Assembly (NCBI RefSeq): GCF_000213975.1
Contig: NZ_GL892076.1
Span: forward strand, 2,377,255-2,441,254
Origin: Centipeda periodontii DSM 2778
Lineage (GTDB): Bacteria; Bacillota; Negativicutes; Selenomonadales; Selenomonadaceae
Reading direction: 5' to 3'
DNA length: 64,000 nucleotides
The notes beneath the pieces were generated by a model. The model was given only the letters and a program-made list of their open reading frames with translations. It ran no database searches and was not told the DNA's origin. Positions 1 through 7,221 of the stretch are shown piece after piece (position 1 is the first letter of the stretch; every line of letters begins with the position of its first letter). The position numbers and the translations under genes were made by a program.

Positions 1-319
1 AACCATATATTTTTAAATCAGAAAAAAAACTTTTACCTAGTCGCCCAATTGCGTTCATCAGTGAAAACGGACTCATCAATGACAAACCACCAGAAAGAGT
101 TTTTACAAGATTAACCAATTTTTCTTTTTCAAACTCGTAGACAACATATTCTTGACTTCCATCAAGAAAAAATTCTATAGATGTTTCTCTTATAATTCCA
201 TCGCAACTACTTCCAGATGCTTTTGTATAATGAATGACTTTATCATTACCAACATAGACGCCAAAATGTCTGTATCCAATACGCTGAACATAAATAATAT
301 CACCATATGTTGCCGTCAT
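1..319 (-). CDS. LRAT/NlpC-like domain protein, 3' end outside window
   Basis: About 106 N-terminal codons are visible. ATG at 319 follows a GGATG-type ribosome site. The N-terminus has a GDIIYV strand, then His18 in YRHFGVYVG and His30 in VIHYT. That His-x11-His spacing matches the lecithin-retinol-acyltransferase (LRAT, NlpC/P60-related) fold, where the two His and a later Cys form the active site. The Cys would lie near or beyond the window edge and cannot be checked. Family members are thiol acyltransferases or hydrolases acting on lipids or peptides; the substrate here is unknown. Base composition is much richer in A/T than the following genes, which suggests recent acquisition. A miniature repeat element lies just upstream. 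Confidence 0.6.
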   Translation of the reverse strand, partial: MTATYGDIIYVQRIGYRHFGVYVGNDKVIHYTKASGSSCDGIIRETSIEFFLDGSQEYVVYEFEKEKLVNLVKTLSGGLSLMSPFSLMNAIGRLGKSFFSDLKIYG

Positions 320-345
320 TTGTAGTCATCCTTTCATAAAAATGT

Positions 346-374
346 ATTATAAGTCGCCAAATATATCGTACTTT
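346..374 (-). promoter_or_regulatory. Possible promoter of the LRAT-like gene
   Basis: A perfect TATAAT -10 hexamer lies at 346-351 on the minus strand, about 27 bases before the ATG. No convincing -35 is seen 17 bases upstream, so this is weak. The whole 320-419 interval is AT-rich and otherwise empty. Confidence 0.35.
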
Positions 375-419
375 ATTTTTTGTGCTTTCACATTTAATAT
401 AAACTTTTTCACCATTTAG

Positions 420-576
420 GGAATCGCTGATAAAATAGACCTTCCGATTGGCGCAGATTTTTTCGTTCGATTGCGGAGATAAACCGGACGCAGAGTGGGG
501 CTCTGTGGAGGATCGAGGGCGATGTGCGGGCAAAAAAGATGCACCAAGATGATGGTGCTGAATTTATCAGCGCTTC
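420..576 (+). repeat. MITE-like element, copy 1 (diverged)
   Basis: This is one of four related elements in the window. It starts GGAATCGCTGATAA and ends TTATCAGCGCTTC, so its right end has drifted from the consensus. Internal landmarks shared with the other copies are GGCGCAGATTTTTTCG, CCGGACGCAGAG and GGGCAAAAAAGATGC. It lies between the sua5 stop and the LRAT-like gene. Its orientation is opposite to copies 2 and 3 and the same as copy 4. No clear target duplication is left. It contains no real gene. Confidence 0.8.
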
Positions 577-589
577 TGTAGCATTGCTT

Positions 590-1642
590 TCACACATATA
601 TAATATCTCCGCCGCTTGCCTTGCGCAGACGGTTCATGATGGCAAGCCCGAGACCGACCGCACCCGTTCCCTCGGCGAGGAGTGAGGTGACGGGCAGATC
701 GTCGAAGCGGCGGAGCGCGTCATAGAGACAGGCGGCAAAGGCACTGTGATTGCCGCGTGCGCCGCAGTGATACGTATGCTCTGCAGGGACAATCGCACGG
801 AGCGCCGTCAGGGTCTCATTGCTTGCGATCAGCGCGGGGCTCTCCCCCGCCGCTCTGCGCCGAAGAACTTCATCGCGCAGAGCATTTTCGACTGCCGCCC
901 CCGCCCCCACATAGACCGTGAGAGGGGCACGCGGCGCGTAGTGCGTGTATTTCATCCCCGGTGCACGCGGTGCTTCATCCTCCGCTGTGAGTGCGTTATC
1001 CATTCGCACAATAACGTGAGGCAGTTCCATCGCGATCATCTCGCGCGTAACGGCACCGGGGCGGAGGATCGTAAGAGCCCCCTCCTCCGTGCAGTCAACG
1101 ATGGTCGACTCCACGCCGAGGCGACAGCTCCCACCGTCGAGGATGAGCGGGATACGCCCTGCCATATCCTCGTAAACCATCGCTGCCGTCGTCGGACTCG
1201 GACGCCCCGAGGTATTCGCGGATGGCGCGGCGATCGGCACGCCCGCCGCACGGATCAAGTGGCGCGCGATGATGTTGTCGGGACAACGTACGCCGACGGT
1301 TGCGAGCCCGCCCGTCACGATGTCGGGGATGTGCGCGGCTTTCGGCAGGATGACGGTGAGGGGGCCCGGGGCAAATGCGGTGAGGAGATGTGCGGCAATT
1401 GGCGGAACGTCGGAGGCAATCTCATATGCCATTGTAAGATCGGCAATGTGAAGGATGAGCGGATTGTCAGAGGGGCGTCCCTTCGCCTCGTAGATACGCG
1501 TGCACGCCGCCGCATCGAGCCCGTTCGCGCCGAGTCCGTACACGGTTTCCGTCGGAAACGCGACGAGCGCACCGCTGCGAATGAGACCGGCGGCACGCTC
1601 GAAATCTGCGGGCGCAGTCGGACGAAGAATCTCCGTATCCAT
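590..1642 (-). CDS. ywlC: L-threonylcarbamoyladenylate synthase (Sua5/YwlC)
   Basis: The enzyme makes threonylcarbamoyl-AMP from threonine, bicarbonate and ATP, the first step of the universal t6A modification at position 37 of ANN-decoding tRNAs. At 350 residues it is the long Sua5 form: an N-terminal YrdC domain (about residues 8-195; visible FPTETVYGLGANG, AKGRPSDNP and APSANTSGRPSPT, the nucleotide and threonine pocket) plus a C-terminal Sua5 domain. Start ATG 1642 has an ideal AAAGGAGG site. It follows prfA-prmC in the usual Firmicutes order, but copy 2 of the repeat family and a hairpin block separate it from prmC. Its Shine-Dalgarno site begins right at the edge of that insertion, so its transcription may have been altered. 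Confidence 0.95.
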   Translation of the reverse strand: MDTEILRPTAPADFERAAGLIRSGALVAFPTETVYGLGANGLDAAACTRIYEAKGRPSDNPLILHIADLTMAYEIASDVPPIAAHLLTAFAPGPLTVILPKAAHIPDIVTGGLATVGVRCPDNIIARHLIRAAGVPIAAPSANTSGRPSPTTAAMVYEDMAGRIPLILDGGSCRLGVESTIVDCTEEGALTILRPGAVTREMIAMELPHVIVRMDNALTAEDEAPRAPGMKYTHYAPRAPLTVYVGAGAAVENALRDEVLRRRAAGESPALIASNETLTALRAIVPAEHTYHCGARGNHSAFAACLYDALRRFDDLPVTSLLAEGTGAVGLGLAIMNRLRKASGGDIIYV

Positions 1643-1658
1643 CGTGTCCCTCCTTTAA

Positions 1659-1818
1659 GGAATCACTGATAAATTCAGCACCGCCATCTTAGCACATCTT
1701 TTTTGTCCGCTTTTCGTTAGCAAATCCTCCACATAGCTTTGGCTATGCGTCCGGTTTGCTGCCTCAATCGGACGAAAAAATCTGCGCCAATCTGAGGGTC
1801 TATTTTATCAGTGGTTCC
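1659..1818 (-). repeat. MITE-like element, copy 2, with TTAA target duplication
   Basis: The 160-bp element is bounded by GGAATCACTGATAA and TTATCAGTGGTTCC, which are inverted repeats of each other. TTAA stands directly outside each end (1655-1658 and 1819-1822), consistent with a 4-bp target-site duplication. Inside are CATCTTTTTTGTCCG and, inverted, CGGACGAAAAAATCTG, which extend the palindrome, and an apical CATAGC/GCTATG stem. It splits the prmC-sua5 interval and ends immediately before the sua5 ribosome binding site. No transposase is encoded. Confidence 0.85.
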
Positions 1819-1850
1819 TTAATGAAAATTCTATGCCTTTAGGCAGAGAC

Positions 1851-1908
1851 GCCCCTTCCACCACGCTTCGCGTGGTCCTCCTCCCCCGTCGAAACGGAGG
1901 AGGCTTTT
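1851..1908. repeat. Palindromic hairpin block between prmC and sua5
   Basis: Two adjacent hairpins are visible. One is CCACGC-TTC-GCGTGG (1861-1875). The other is a C/T-rich arm at 1877-1889 pairing with ACGGAGGAGG at 1894-1903, followed by CTTTTT on the plus strand. The layout (C/T-rich arm, small GC hairpin, G/A-rich arm) resembles short intergenic palindromic repeats common in Firmicutes. It could act as a terminator after prmC, although on the minus strand no long U-tract follows. Confidence 0.45.
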
Positions 1909-1924
1909 TACAGCATATGGGCTT

Positions 1925-2803
1925 CTATTGTGTATACCCCACAACAACTCTCTCAATGCCCGCAAGATCCTTCAATATCTCCGTTCGCACGATGCGCGGA
2001 TGCGCGATTGCAAGTACCGCGACGGCTTCCGCCTCGTCCATCCCGACCTCGACGGCGATCGCACCGCCATCTTTGAGAAGTGTAGGCGCGTCTGCCATCA
2101 GTCGACGATAGATGTCCAGCCCGTCGGCGCCGCCGTCGAGCGCGAGATGCGGCTCATAGCGGCATACCTCCGGCATCAGTCCCGCAATATCCGCCGTTGG
2201 AATATAGGGCGGATTCGAGAGGATCATATCGTAGCTGCGCCCCGCGAGCGGTGCGAGCAGATCGCCCACATGAACGTCGAGGCGCTCCGTCAGCCCGAGT
2301 TTCTCTGCATTTTCCCGTGCGACCGCAGCGGCTGCGGGTGAGATATCGACGACATCCGCACATGCCCCCTCCGTATAATGAATCACGGAGAGCGCAATCG
2401 CACCTGTGCCCGTCCCGATATCGGCAATCCGAAGATCATTCGCACCTCCGTCCGTACGTGCGCGCAGAAAGTCCAGAGCACACTGTACGAGCACCTCGGT
2501 ATCGGGGCGCGGGATGAGCGTATCGCGCGTGACACGAAAGTCGAGCCCCATAAATTCGCGTCGTCCGAGCACATAGGCGAGCGGCACATGCGCCGCTCGC
2601 TCTTTTACATAGGCACGAAACCGCGCGAGTTCATCCGGTTCGAGCGGCTCATCAAAGTGCACATAGAGATACATTCGATCTCTGCCGAGCACAGCGGAGA
2701 GCAGTACCTCCGCGTCGAGGCGCGGACTCTCAATGCCATGCTCGTGAAAGAAATCAGTCGTCCACGTAAGGAGTCGCGCTATCGTCCAAACAGCATCTGC
2801 CAT
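1925..2803 (-). CDS. prmC: Release factor glutamine methyltransferase PrmC
   Basis: PrmC transfers a methyl group from S-adenosylmethionine to the glutamine of the GGQ motif of release factors RF1 and RF2, raising termination efficiency. The 292 residues have the normal length. The N-terminal helical substrate domain is followed by the methyltransferase fold with ADIGTGTGAIALSV (SAM binding) and LSNPPYIP, the NPPY catalytic signature, near residue 195. The ATG overlaps the prfA stop by one base (TGATG), so the enzyme is translationally coupled to its substrate. Confidence 0.96.
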   Translation of the reverse strand: MADAVWTIARLLTWTTDFFHEHGIESPRLDAEVLLSAVLGRDRMYLYVHFDEPLEPDELARFRAYVKERAAHVPLAYVLGRREFMGLDFRVTRDTLIPRPDTEVLVQCALDFLRARTDGGANDLRIADIGTGTGAIALSVIHYTEGACADVVDISPAAAAVARENAEKLGLTERLDVHVGDLLAPLAGRSYDMILSNPPYIPTADIAGLMPEVCRYEPHLALDGGADGLDIYRRLMADAPTLLKDGGAIAVEVGMDEAEAVAVLAIAHPRIVRTEILKDLAGIERVVVGYTQ

Positions 2804-3867
2804 CAGTTCACCTGTTTCAGGCGCTCTGCCTGATCCGCCGTGATGAGTCCCGCGAGAATCTCATCCAGCTCGCCGTCAAGCACGGCGTCGATCTTGTAAA
2901 GCGTCAGACCGATGCGGTGATCGGTCACACGTCCCTGCGGAAAATTGTACGTGCGGATGCGCTCGCTGCGGTCGCCCGAGCCGACCTGACTGCGGCGGTC
3001 AGCGGCGACGGCATCCGCCTGCTCCTGTTGTGCGCGGTCATAGAGGCGCGCACGCAAGACCTTCATTGCCTTTTCGCGGTTCTTGAGCTGCGACTTCTCA
3101 TCCTGACACTGCACGACAATGCCCGTCGGTATGTGCGTGATGCGAATCGCGGTCTCCGTGCGATTGACGTACTGACCGCCCGCGCCTGAGGCGCAGTAGG
3201 TGTCAATGCGCAGCTCGTTCGGATCGATCGTAACCTCGACCTCCTCCGCCTCGGGCAGAACGGCGACCGTGACCGCTGAGGTATGGATACGCCCGCCCGA
3301 CTCGGTGACGGGGATGCGCTGCACGCGATGCGTGCCGCTCTCGTATTTCAGACGACTGTACGCGCCTGCACCGCTGACGAGAAAGGAAATTTCCTTAAAG
3401 CCCCCGATCTCCGTCGGATTGCTGCTGAGGATCTCCGTCCGCCAGCCCTGCCGCTCGGCGTAGCGCGCATACATGCGAAAGAGGCTCGCAGCAAAGAGCG
3501 CCGCCTCCTCCCCACCGACGCCGCCGCGAATCTCGACAATGACATTCTTGTCATCGTTCGGATCGCGCGGCAGAAGTAGGATAGGAAGCTCCTCCGCGAG
3601 CTGATCGCGGCGCGCCTCTGCCTCGGCGATTTCCTCGACGAGCATCTCCTTCATCTCGACATCTGCCTCGGCGAGCATCTCCTTGTCCTCTTCGATGGTG
3701 CGGAGCGCCTGCTTGTACGCATCATACGCCTCAATAATGGGGGTCAGCGCCGCATGCTCACGTGTATAGCGCTGCCACTTCTCCATATCCGCCATCACGT
3801 CCGGATCGCTCAGCAGTGCCTCAAGTTCATGATATTTATCCGCAACGGCGTTCAGTTTGCTGAGCAC
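2803..3867 (-). CDS. prfA: Peptide chain release factor 1
   Basis: RF1 recognises UAA and UAG stop codons and triggers release of the finished protein. The 354 residues are full length. [13 protein letters not shown] carries the GGQ peptidyl-hydrolysis motif, and [15 protein letters not shown] carries the PxT anticodon-like tripeptide (PVT) that marks RF1 rather than RF2. The gene overlaps yqhQ upstream (its start lies inside that gene's 3' end) and prmC downstream by one base, so the three are one transcription unit. Confidence 0.97.
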   Translation of the reverse strand: MLSKLNAVADKYHELEALLSDPDVMADMEKWQRYTREHAALTPIIEAYDAYKQALRTIEEDKEMLAEADVEMKEMLVEEIAEAEARRDQLAEELPILLLPRDPNDDKNVIVEIRGGVGGEEAALFAASLFRMYARYAERQGWRTEILSSNPTEIGGFKEISFLVSGAGAYSRLKYESGTHRVQRIPVTESGGRIHTSAVTVAVLPEAEEVEVTIDPNELRIDTYCASGAGGQYVNRTETAIRITHIPTGIVVQCQDEKSQLKNREKAMKVLRARLYDRAQQEQADAVAADRRSQVGSGDRSERIRTYNFPQGRVTDHRIGLTLYKIDAVLDGELDEILAGLITADQAERLKQVN

Positions 3868-4775
3868 GTTGTCTCCTTTCGATAGTTCCCGCTTCCTGCG
3901 GGGATGTCCTCCGCCGGTAGCACCGCCTTGAGGCTTTCGATCGCGACCTCGATCATCTCATCGGCGGGCGGGCGCGTTGTCAGATACTGCAGCCACAGCC
4001 CCGGCGTAATCAGGATATGCACAATCCTGTTTTCGCTGCGCCCCGCAAAGCGGATGATCTCATAGGAGACGCCTGCAACCACGGGCAGCACGGCGAGGCG
4101 GCTCAGGATGCGCAGCCAGAGATCGGGCCAGCCGAAGAACACATGAAAGACGATGGCGACGACCATAACGATGAGCAAAAAATTTGTCCCGCAGCGCGGG
4201 TGCAGCCTTGGGAATTTTTGCACGTTCTCCACCGTCAGCGCCTCGCCTGCCTCATAGCAGTGGATCGTCTTGTGCTCTGCGCCGTGATACTGGAATACGC
4301 GGCGAATCCCGCCCATGAACGAGATGCCCCAGATGTAGAGGAGGAATACCGCGAGGCGGATGCCGCCCTCGATCAGGTTGAACACGATGGGATCGTCCGT
4401 ATATGCCGCCGCAAGATGCGCCGCCCCCGTCGGAATGACGATAAAGAGCACACTTGCGAGGACAAGCGCGAAGAGGATCGTCATCGCGATCTCCTTCTTC
4501 GTCATCTGCTCATCCTCCTCACCCGCCGCCTGCGCAGAGAACGAGAGAGCACGCATGCCGATGACGAGGGACTCCACCATGATGACAGAGCCGCGGATGA
4601 GCGGCAGATTGAGCACGGGGTAGCGGTCGCGGATCGAGGTAACGGGATGCGTCTCCACTTCGATTTCCCCATTTGGAAGACGCACGGCGGTCGCGGTCTT
4701 ATTCGCGTCGCGCATCATGACGCCCTCGATCACCGCCTGCCCACCGACTGCAAGATCGGTTATTTTCTTTGGCAT
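3852..4775 (-). CDS. yqhQ: DUF1385 membrane protein (YqhQ-like)
   Basis: The protein begins with the family signature [13 protein letters not shown] and keeps the central [15 protein letters not shown] and [10 protein letters not shown] blocks. Several hydrophobic segments (about residues 95-145, 200-250) mark it as integral to the membrane. The family is widespread in Firmicutes beside prfA, but its biochemical role is unknown. The conserved His/Cys/Glu residues could bind a metal (inference). Only about 20 bases separate its ATG from the rpmE terminator, so it depends either on read-through or on a promoter hidden in that hairpin. Its 3' end overlaps prfA. Confidence 0.9.
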   Translation of the reverse strand: MPKKITDLAVGGQAVIEGVMMRDANKTATAVRLPNGEIEVETHPVTSIRDRYPVLNLPLIRGSVIMVESLVIGMRALSFSAQAAGEEDEQMTKKEIAMTILFALVLASVLFIVIPTGAAHLAAAYTDDPIVFNLIEGGIRLAVFLLYIWGISFMGGIRRVFQYHGAEHKTIHCYEAGEALTVENVQKFPRLHPRCGTNFLLIVMVVAIVFHVFFGWPDLWLRILSRLAVLPVVAGVSYEIIRFAGRSENRIVHILITPGLWLQYLTTRPPADEMIEVAIESLKAVLPAEDIPAGSGNYRKETTCSAN

Positions 4776-4794
4776 AGGATTTCCTTACTGTATC

Positions 4795-4834
4795 AAAAAA
4801 GAGACTATCACACGATCTCTCGTGCAATAGTCCC
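4795..4834 (-). terminator. Rho-independent terminator of rpmE
   Basis: On the minus strand GACTATTGCACGA pairs with TCGTGTGATAGTC (two G-T wobbles) across a GAGA loop, followed by TTTTTT. It stands after rpmE and just before yqhQ. Confidence 0.9.
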
Positions 4835-4891
4835 TCCCTGTTGTTGTGCAGTCACGAAACAGGCAAGGCGCTGTGCACCTTACCCGCGCTG

Positions 4892-5092
4892 CTATTTCCG
4901 CGCGTAACGCTTCTGGAACTTCTCGATGCGTCCGCCCGCCTGAACGTCGCGCTGACGCCCCGTGAAGAACGGATGGCACTTCGAGCAGACGTCGATGCGC
5001 AGATCCTTCTTCGTCGAGCCGGTCGTGAACGTATTGCCGCAGCCGCACGTCACCGTCGCCTCGAAGAATTCGGGATGAATGCCCTCTTTCAT
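4892..5092 (-). CDS. rpmE: 50S ribosomal protein L31, zinc-binding type
   Basis: This 66-residue protein begins MKEGIHPEF, the conserved start of L31; the longer open frame adds 11 residues with no support. TCGCGNTF and VCSKCHPF supply the CxC and CxxC zinc ligands of the C+ (type A) form, which zinc-free paralogs replace under zinc starvation. It has its own promoter (5213-5241), a structured leader and its own terminator, so it is a single-gene unit. Ribosome site GAGGTG precedes the ATG. Confidence 0.97.
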   Translation of the reverse strand: MKEGIHPEFFEATVTCGCGNTFTTGSTKKDLRIDVCSKCHPFFTGRQRDVQAGGRIEKFQKRYARK

Positions 5093-5206
5093 GTAGATAC
5101 ACCTCGTTTCTTTTGTCGGATACAAGCATGCTTGTGCACGCTTGGTTGAACTCGACCTGTCTGGATCGAGAACGAGTCATGGAAACGAACGCCCTGCGTT
5201 CATTAC
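5093..5206 (-). promoter_or_regulatory. Structured rpmE leader
   Basis: From the predicted transcription start near 5206 the leader can form two strong hairpins: GAACGC-AGG-GCGTTC, and CAAGCGTGC-ACAA-GCATGCTTG just before the ribosome site. Leaders that let L31 repress its own translation are known in Firmicutes. Whether this is such a leader is inference. Confidence 0.45.
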
Positions 5207-5212
5207 CGCGCA

Positions 5213-5241
5213 AGTATAGCACAAATGCGTGCGTTGTGCAA
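5213..5241 (-). promoter_or_regulatory. Sigma-70-type promoter of rpmE
   Basis: On the minus strand TTGCAC (5236-5241), a 17-base spacer and TATACT (5213-5218) form a near-consensus promoter. The start falls about 115 bases before the rpmE ATG. Confidence 0.85.
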
Positions 5242-5268
5242 GTGATTCCTCACGTACAGTCCATTCCA

Positions 5269-5751
5269 CTAGATGCGATCATTGATTCGGCGTTTTGCTG
5301 TAAATGTCTCCACCTTGATCTTATAGACTGCGGTATTGGCAAGCTGCGCCGGATGAAAGGCGTTCGCCGCAATTCCATACTGTTCCACAAGTTGAACAAG
5401 CAGCGCTTCTTTTTCGGAATCATCCACTTGTTCAACAAGCCCCTGTCCGACAATGCTTTCATAGGCAAAACTGGCTGTGCAGGATTCCTCGCCAACAGGC
5501 GGCATCAGCATATGTCCGCAGTCAATTTCAAACGTTGTATGGTTGTCTCTGAGGATCACATCATGCTTTGTTCCGACCTTGGCGCCATGAAAGAACAGCA
5601 CAAGGTCAGCTCCGTTCATTTCAAATCCGAAATTAACCGGAACGACATAGGGATATACTCCGTTATTTAGGGCGATCCGCATGACATCTGCTTTTTCCAA
5701 AATGCTTTTTATTTCACTGAGCTTAGAGATCTCTCTATCTTTTCTTCTCAT
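5269..5751 (-). CDS. Pyridoxamine 5'-phosphate oxidase-like FMN-binding protein (NimA type)
   Basis: The 160 residues form a split-barrel flavin domain. The N-terminus MRRKDREI and the stretch ADVMRIALNNGVYPYVVPVNFGFE match the NimA-like family, whose members bind FMN and reduce small molecules such as nitroimidazoles. YFHG/FFHGAKVG and the late FAYESIVGQG are further family blocks. Five bases separate it from the ndh stop and a GGAG site precedes the ATG, so it is co-transcribed with ndh. A redox role is likely; the real substrate is unknown. Confidence 0.85.
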   Translation of the reverse strand: MRRKDREISKLSEIKSILEKADVMRIALNNGVYPYVVPVNFGFEMNGADLVLFFHGAKVGTKHDVILRDNHTTFEIDCGHMLMPPVGEESCTASFAYESIVGQGLVEQVDDSEKEALLVQLVEQYGIAANAFHPAQLANTAVYKIKVETFTAKRRINDRI

Positions 5752-5753
5752 AA

Positions 5754-7040
5754 TTACTCCATCTTACTGTGAATGATGCGCGCGAGACGCGTGCCAAAGA
5801 AGAAATTCCAGATCCACTTGACGGAAACCGTAAAGTCTGCGTATTTTCCCGCAAGGCGGATGAGATGGACGAGCATCCACGCGAACCATGCAAAGAAGCC
5901 GCTCATCTTGAGGTTGAACCCAAGCACGGGCATGGGACCGTTCATGACCGCCTCGCCCTTGCCGATGGTCGCCATCGCCCCGAGATCTTTGTAGACGAAT
6001 TTGCCAAGCTGATCGGGTGTCTTGCCCGCGATCAGCGCCATGATGTTCTCCTTGACTTGAAGTGCCTCCTGCGTCGCCACAGGTGCCACTGTCGGGAGCG
6101 GACGCTGCATATCGCCGTGCTGGAAGTTCGCGCAGTCACCGATTGCAAAGACGCGGTCGCTCCCCTTCACGAGCAGGTTCTCCTCGACGATGATGCGTCC
6201 CGCGCGGTCCACCTCGCCGCCGCAGTCCTTGATGAAGTCCTGCGCGCGCACACCTGCCGCCCAGATCACCGTCTTGGTCGGGATAACTTCGCCATTATTG
6301 AGCGTCAGATCATTGCCGTCGTACTCCGTAACCGCCGTATTGAGTCGCACGTCCACGCCCTTCTTGCGCAGGACATCGATCGTATGCTGCTGCAGGTCGG
6401 GCGGCACCATCGGGAGCACGCTCCCCATCGCTTCGAGGAGGGTGACGTGAACCTCGCTGAAATCAATCGTGTGGAATTCCTTCTTGAAGATGTCGATCAG
6501 CTCCATGAGCGCTCCCGCCATCTCAATGCCCGTCGCGCCGCCGCCGACGATGACGAAATTGAGGTGACGCTGACGCGCCTCACGCTGATCGGGACCGCTC
6601 TTACGCGAAGCGCGTTCGAACTCGTGGATAATATGCCCGCGCAGTGAAATCGCCTCCTGCAAGGTTTTCATCGCATAGGAGTTGCGCTCCACACTCTTGT
6701 TGCCAAAGAAGTTCGTTGTCGCGCCTGCCGCAAGCACGAGATAGTCATAGGAAATCTCGCCGTGCTTCGTGATGAGCACGCGGCGATCCTGATCAACACC
6801 GAGCGCTTTGGACATGTAGAAGTTCACATTCGGATTGTTCTTGAAGAACTGACGCGTGGGGTAGGCAATCTCCGAGGACGAAAGCACAGCCGTACTCACC
6901 TGATAGAGGAGCGGCTGAAACAGATGATAGTTGTGCCGATCCACAAGTGTGACACGCACATTTTCCTTGACAAGTTCCTTTGCGAGACGTACGCCCCCAA
7001 ATCCGGCGCCGACAATGACAATATGCTTCTGATCTGCCAT
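5754..7040 (-). CDS. ndh: Type II NADH dehydrogenase
   Basis: This single-subunit, non-proton-pumping NADH:quinone oxidoreductase oxidises NADH at the membrane face. HIVIVGAGFGGVRLAKEL near the start is the FAD-binding Rossmann motif, FVIVGGGATGIEMAGAL the NADH-binding one, and VFAIGDCANF the conserved ATG/GD flavin motif. The C-terminus is rich in aromatic and basic residues (FNLKMSGFFAWFAWML), typical of membrane anchoring. I chose the ATG giving MADQKHIVIV, about 428 residues. An upstream in-frame ATG at 7094 would add 18 residues. A promoter with an overlapping inverted repeat lies upstream. Confidence 0.93.
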   Translation of the reverse strand: MADQKHIVIVGAGFGGVRLAKELVKENVRVTLVDRHNYHLFQPLLYQVSTAVLSSSEIAYPTRQFFKNNPNVNFYMSKALGVDQDRRVLITKHGEISYDYLVLAAGATTNFFGNKSVERNSYAMKTLQEAISLRGHIIHEFERASRKSGPDQREARQRHLNFVIVGGGATGIEMAGALMELIDIFKKEFHTIDFSEVHVTLLEAMGSVLPMVPPDLQQHTIDVLRKKGVDVRLNTAVTEYDGNDLTLNNGEVIPTKTVIWAAGVRAQDFIKDCGGEVDRAGRIIVEENLLVKGSDRVFAIGDCANFQHGDMQRPLPTVAPVATQEALQVKENIMALIAGKTPDQLGKFVYKDLGAMATIGKGEAVMNGPMPVLGFNLKMSGFFAWFAWMLVHLIRLAGKYADFTVSVKWIWNFFFGTRLARIIHSKME

Positions 7041-7137
7041 AATAATACCCCACTCCTTATTGCAATAGTGAAAAAAATCACATAGTCGGGTCATTTCCCC
7101 CTTATGAGAAAACTTTTTATGAGTTAGCTCCTCTCAT

Positions 7138-7172
7138 GTGGTACATAATACCACGTTTCATAGGAAATTCAA
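7138..7172 (-). promoter_or_regulatory. ndh promoter with overlapping inverted repeat
   Basis: On the minus strand TTGAAT (7167-7172), 16 bases and TATTAT (7145-7150) make a sigma-70-type promoter. GTGGTA-N5-TACCAC (7138-7154), a perfect inverted repeat, covers the -10 hexamer, the position of a typical repressor operator. The regulator is not identifiable from this sequence. Confidence 0.65.
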
Positions 7173-7221
7173 TAGGATTTTTTTCACAGAGCGCACAAAA
7201 TAATTCCAGTTTCACGGGATT

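Noticed and set aside
409-597. Small minus-strand frames inside repeat copy 1
   Set aside because: The sequence is an inverted-repeat element with four diverged copies; the frame is not preserved among copies.
746-1669. Long plus-strand open frame opposite sua5
   Set aside because: It is the GC-rich shadow of sua5: Arg/His/Cys-rich, no ribosome site, and the minus-strand protein is a clear match to its family.
7041-7094. 18-residue N-terminal extension of the NADH dehydrogenase
   Set aside because: The family normally starts just before the FAD motif; the extension is Cys/His/Trp-rich without support, though its ribosome site is not worse than the internal one.
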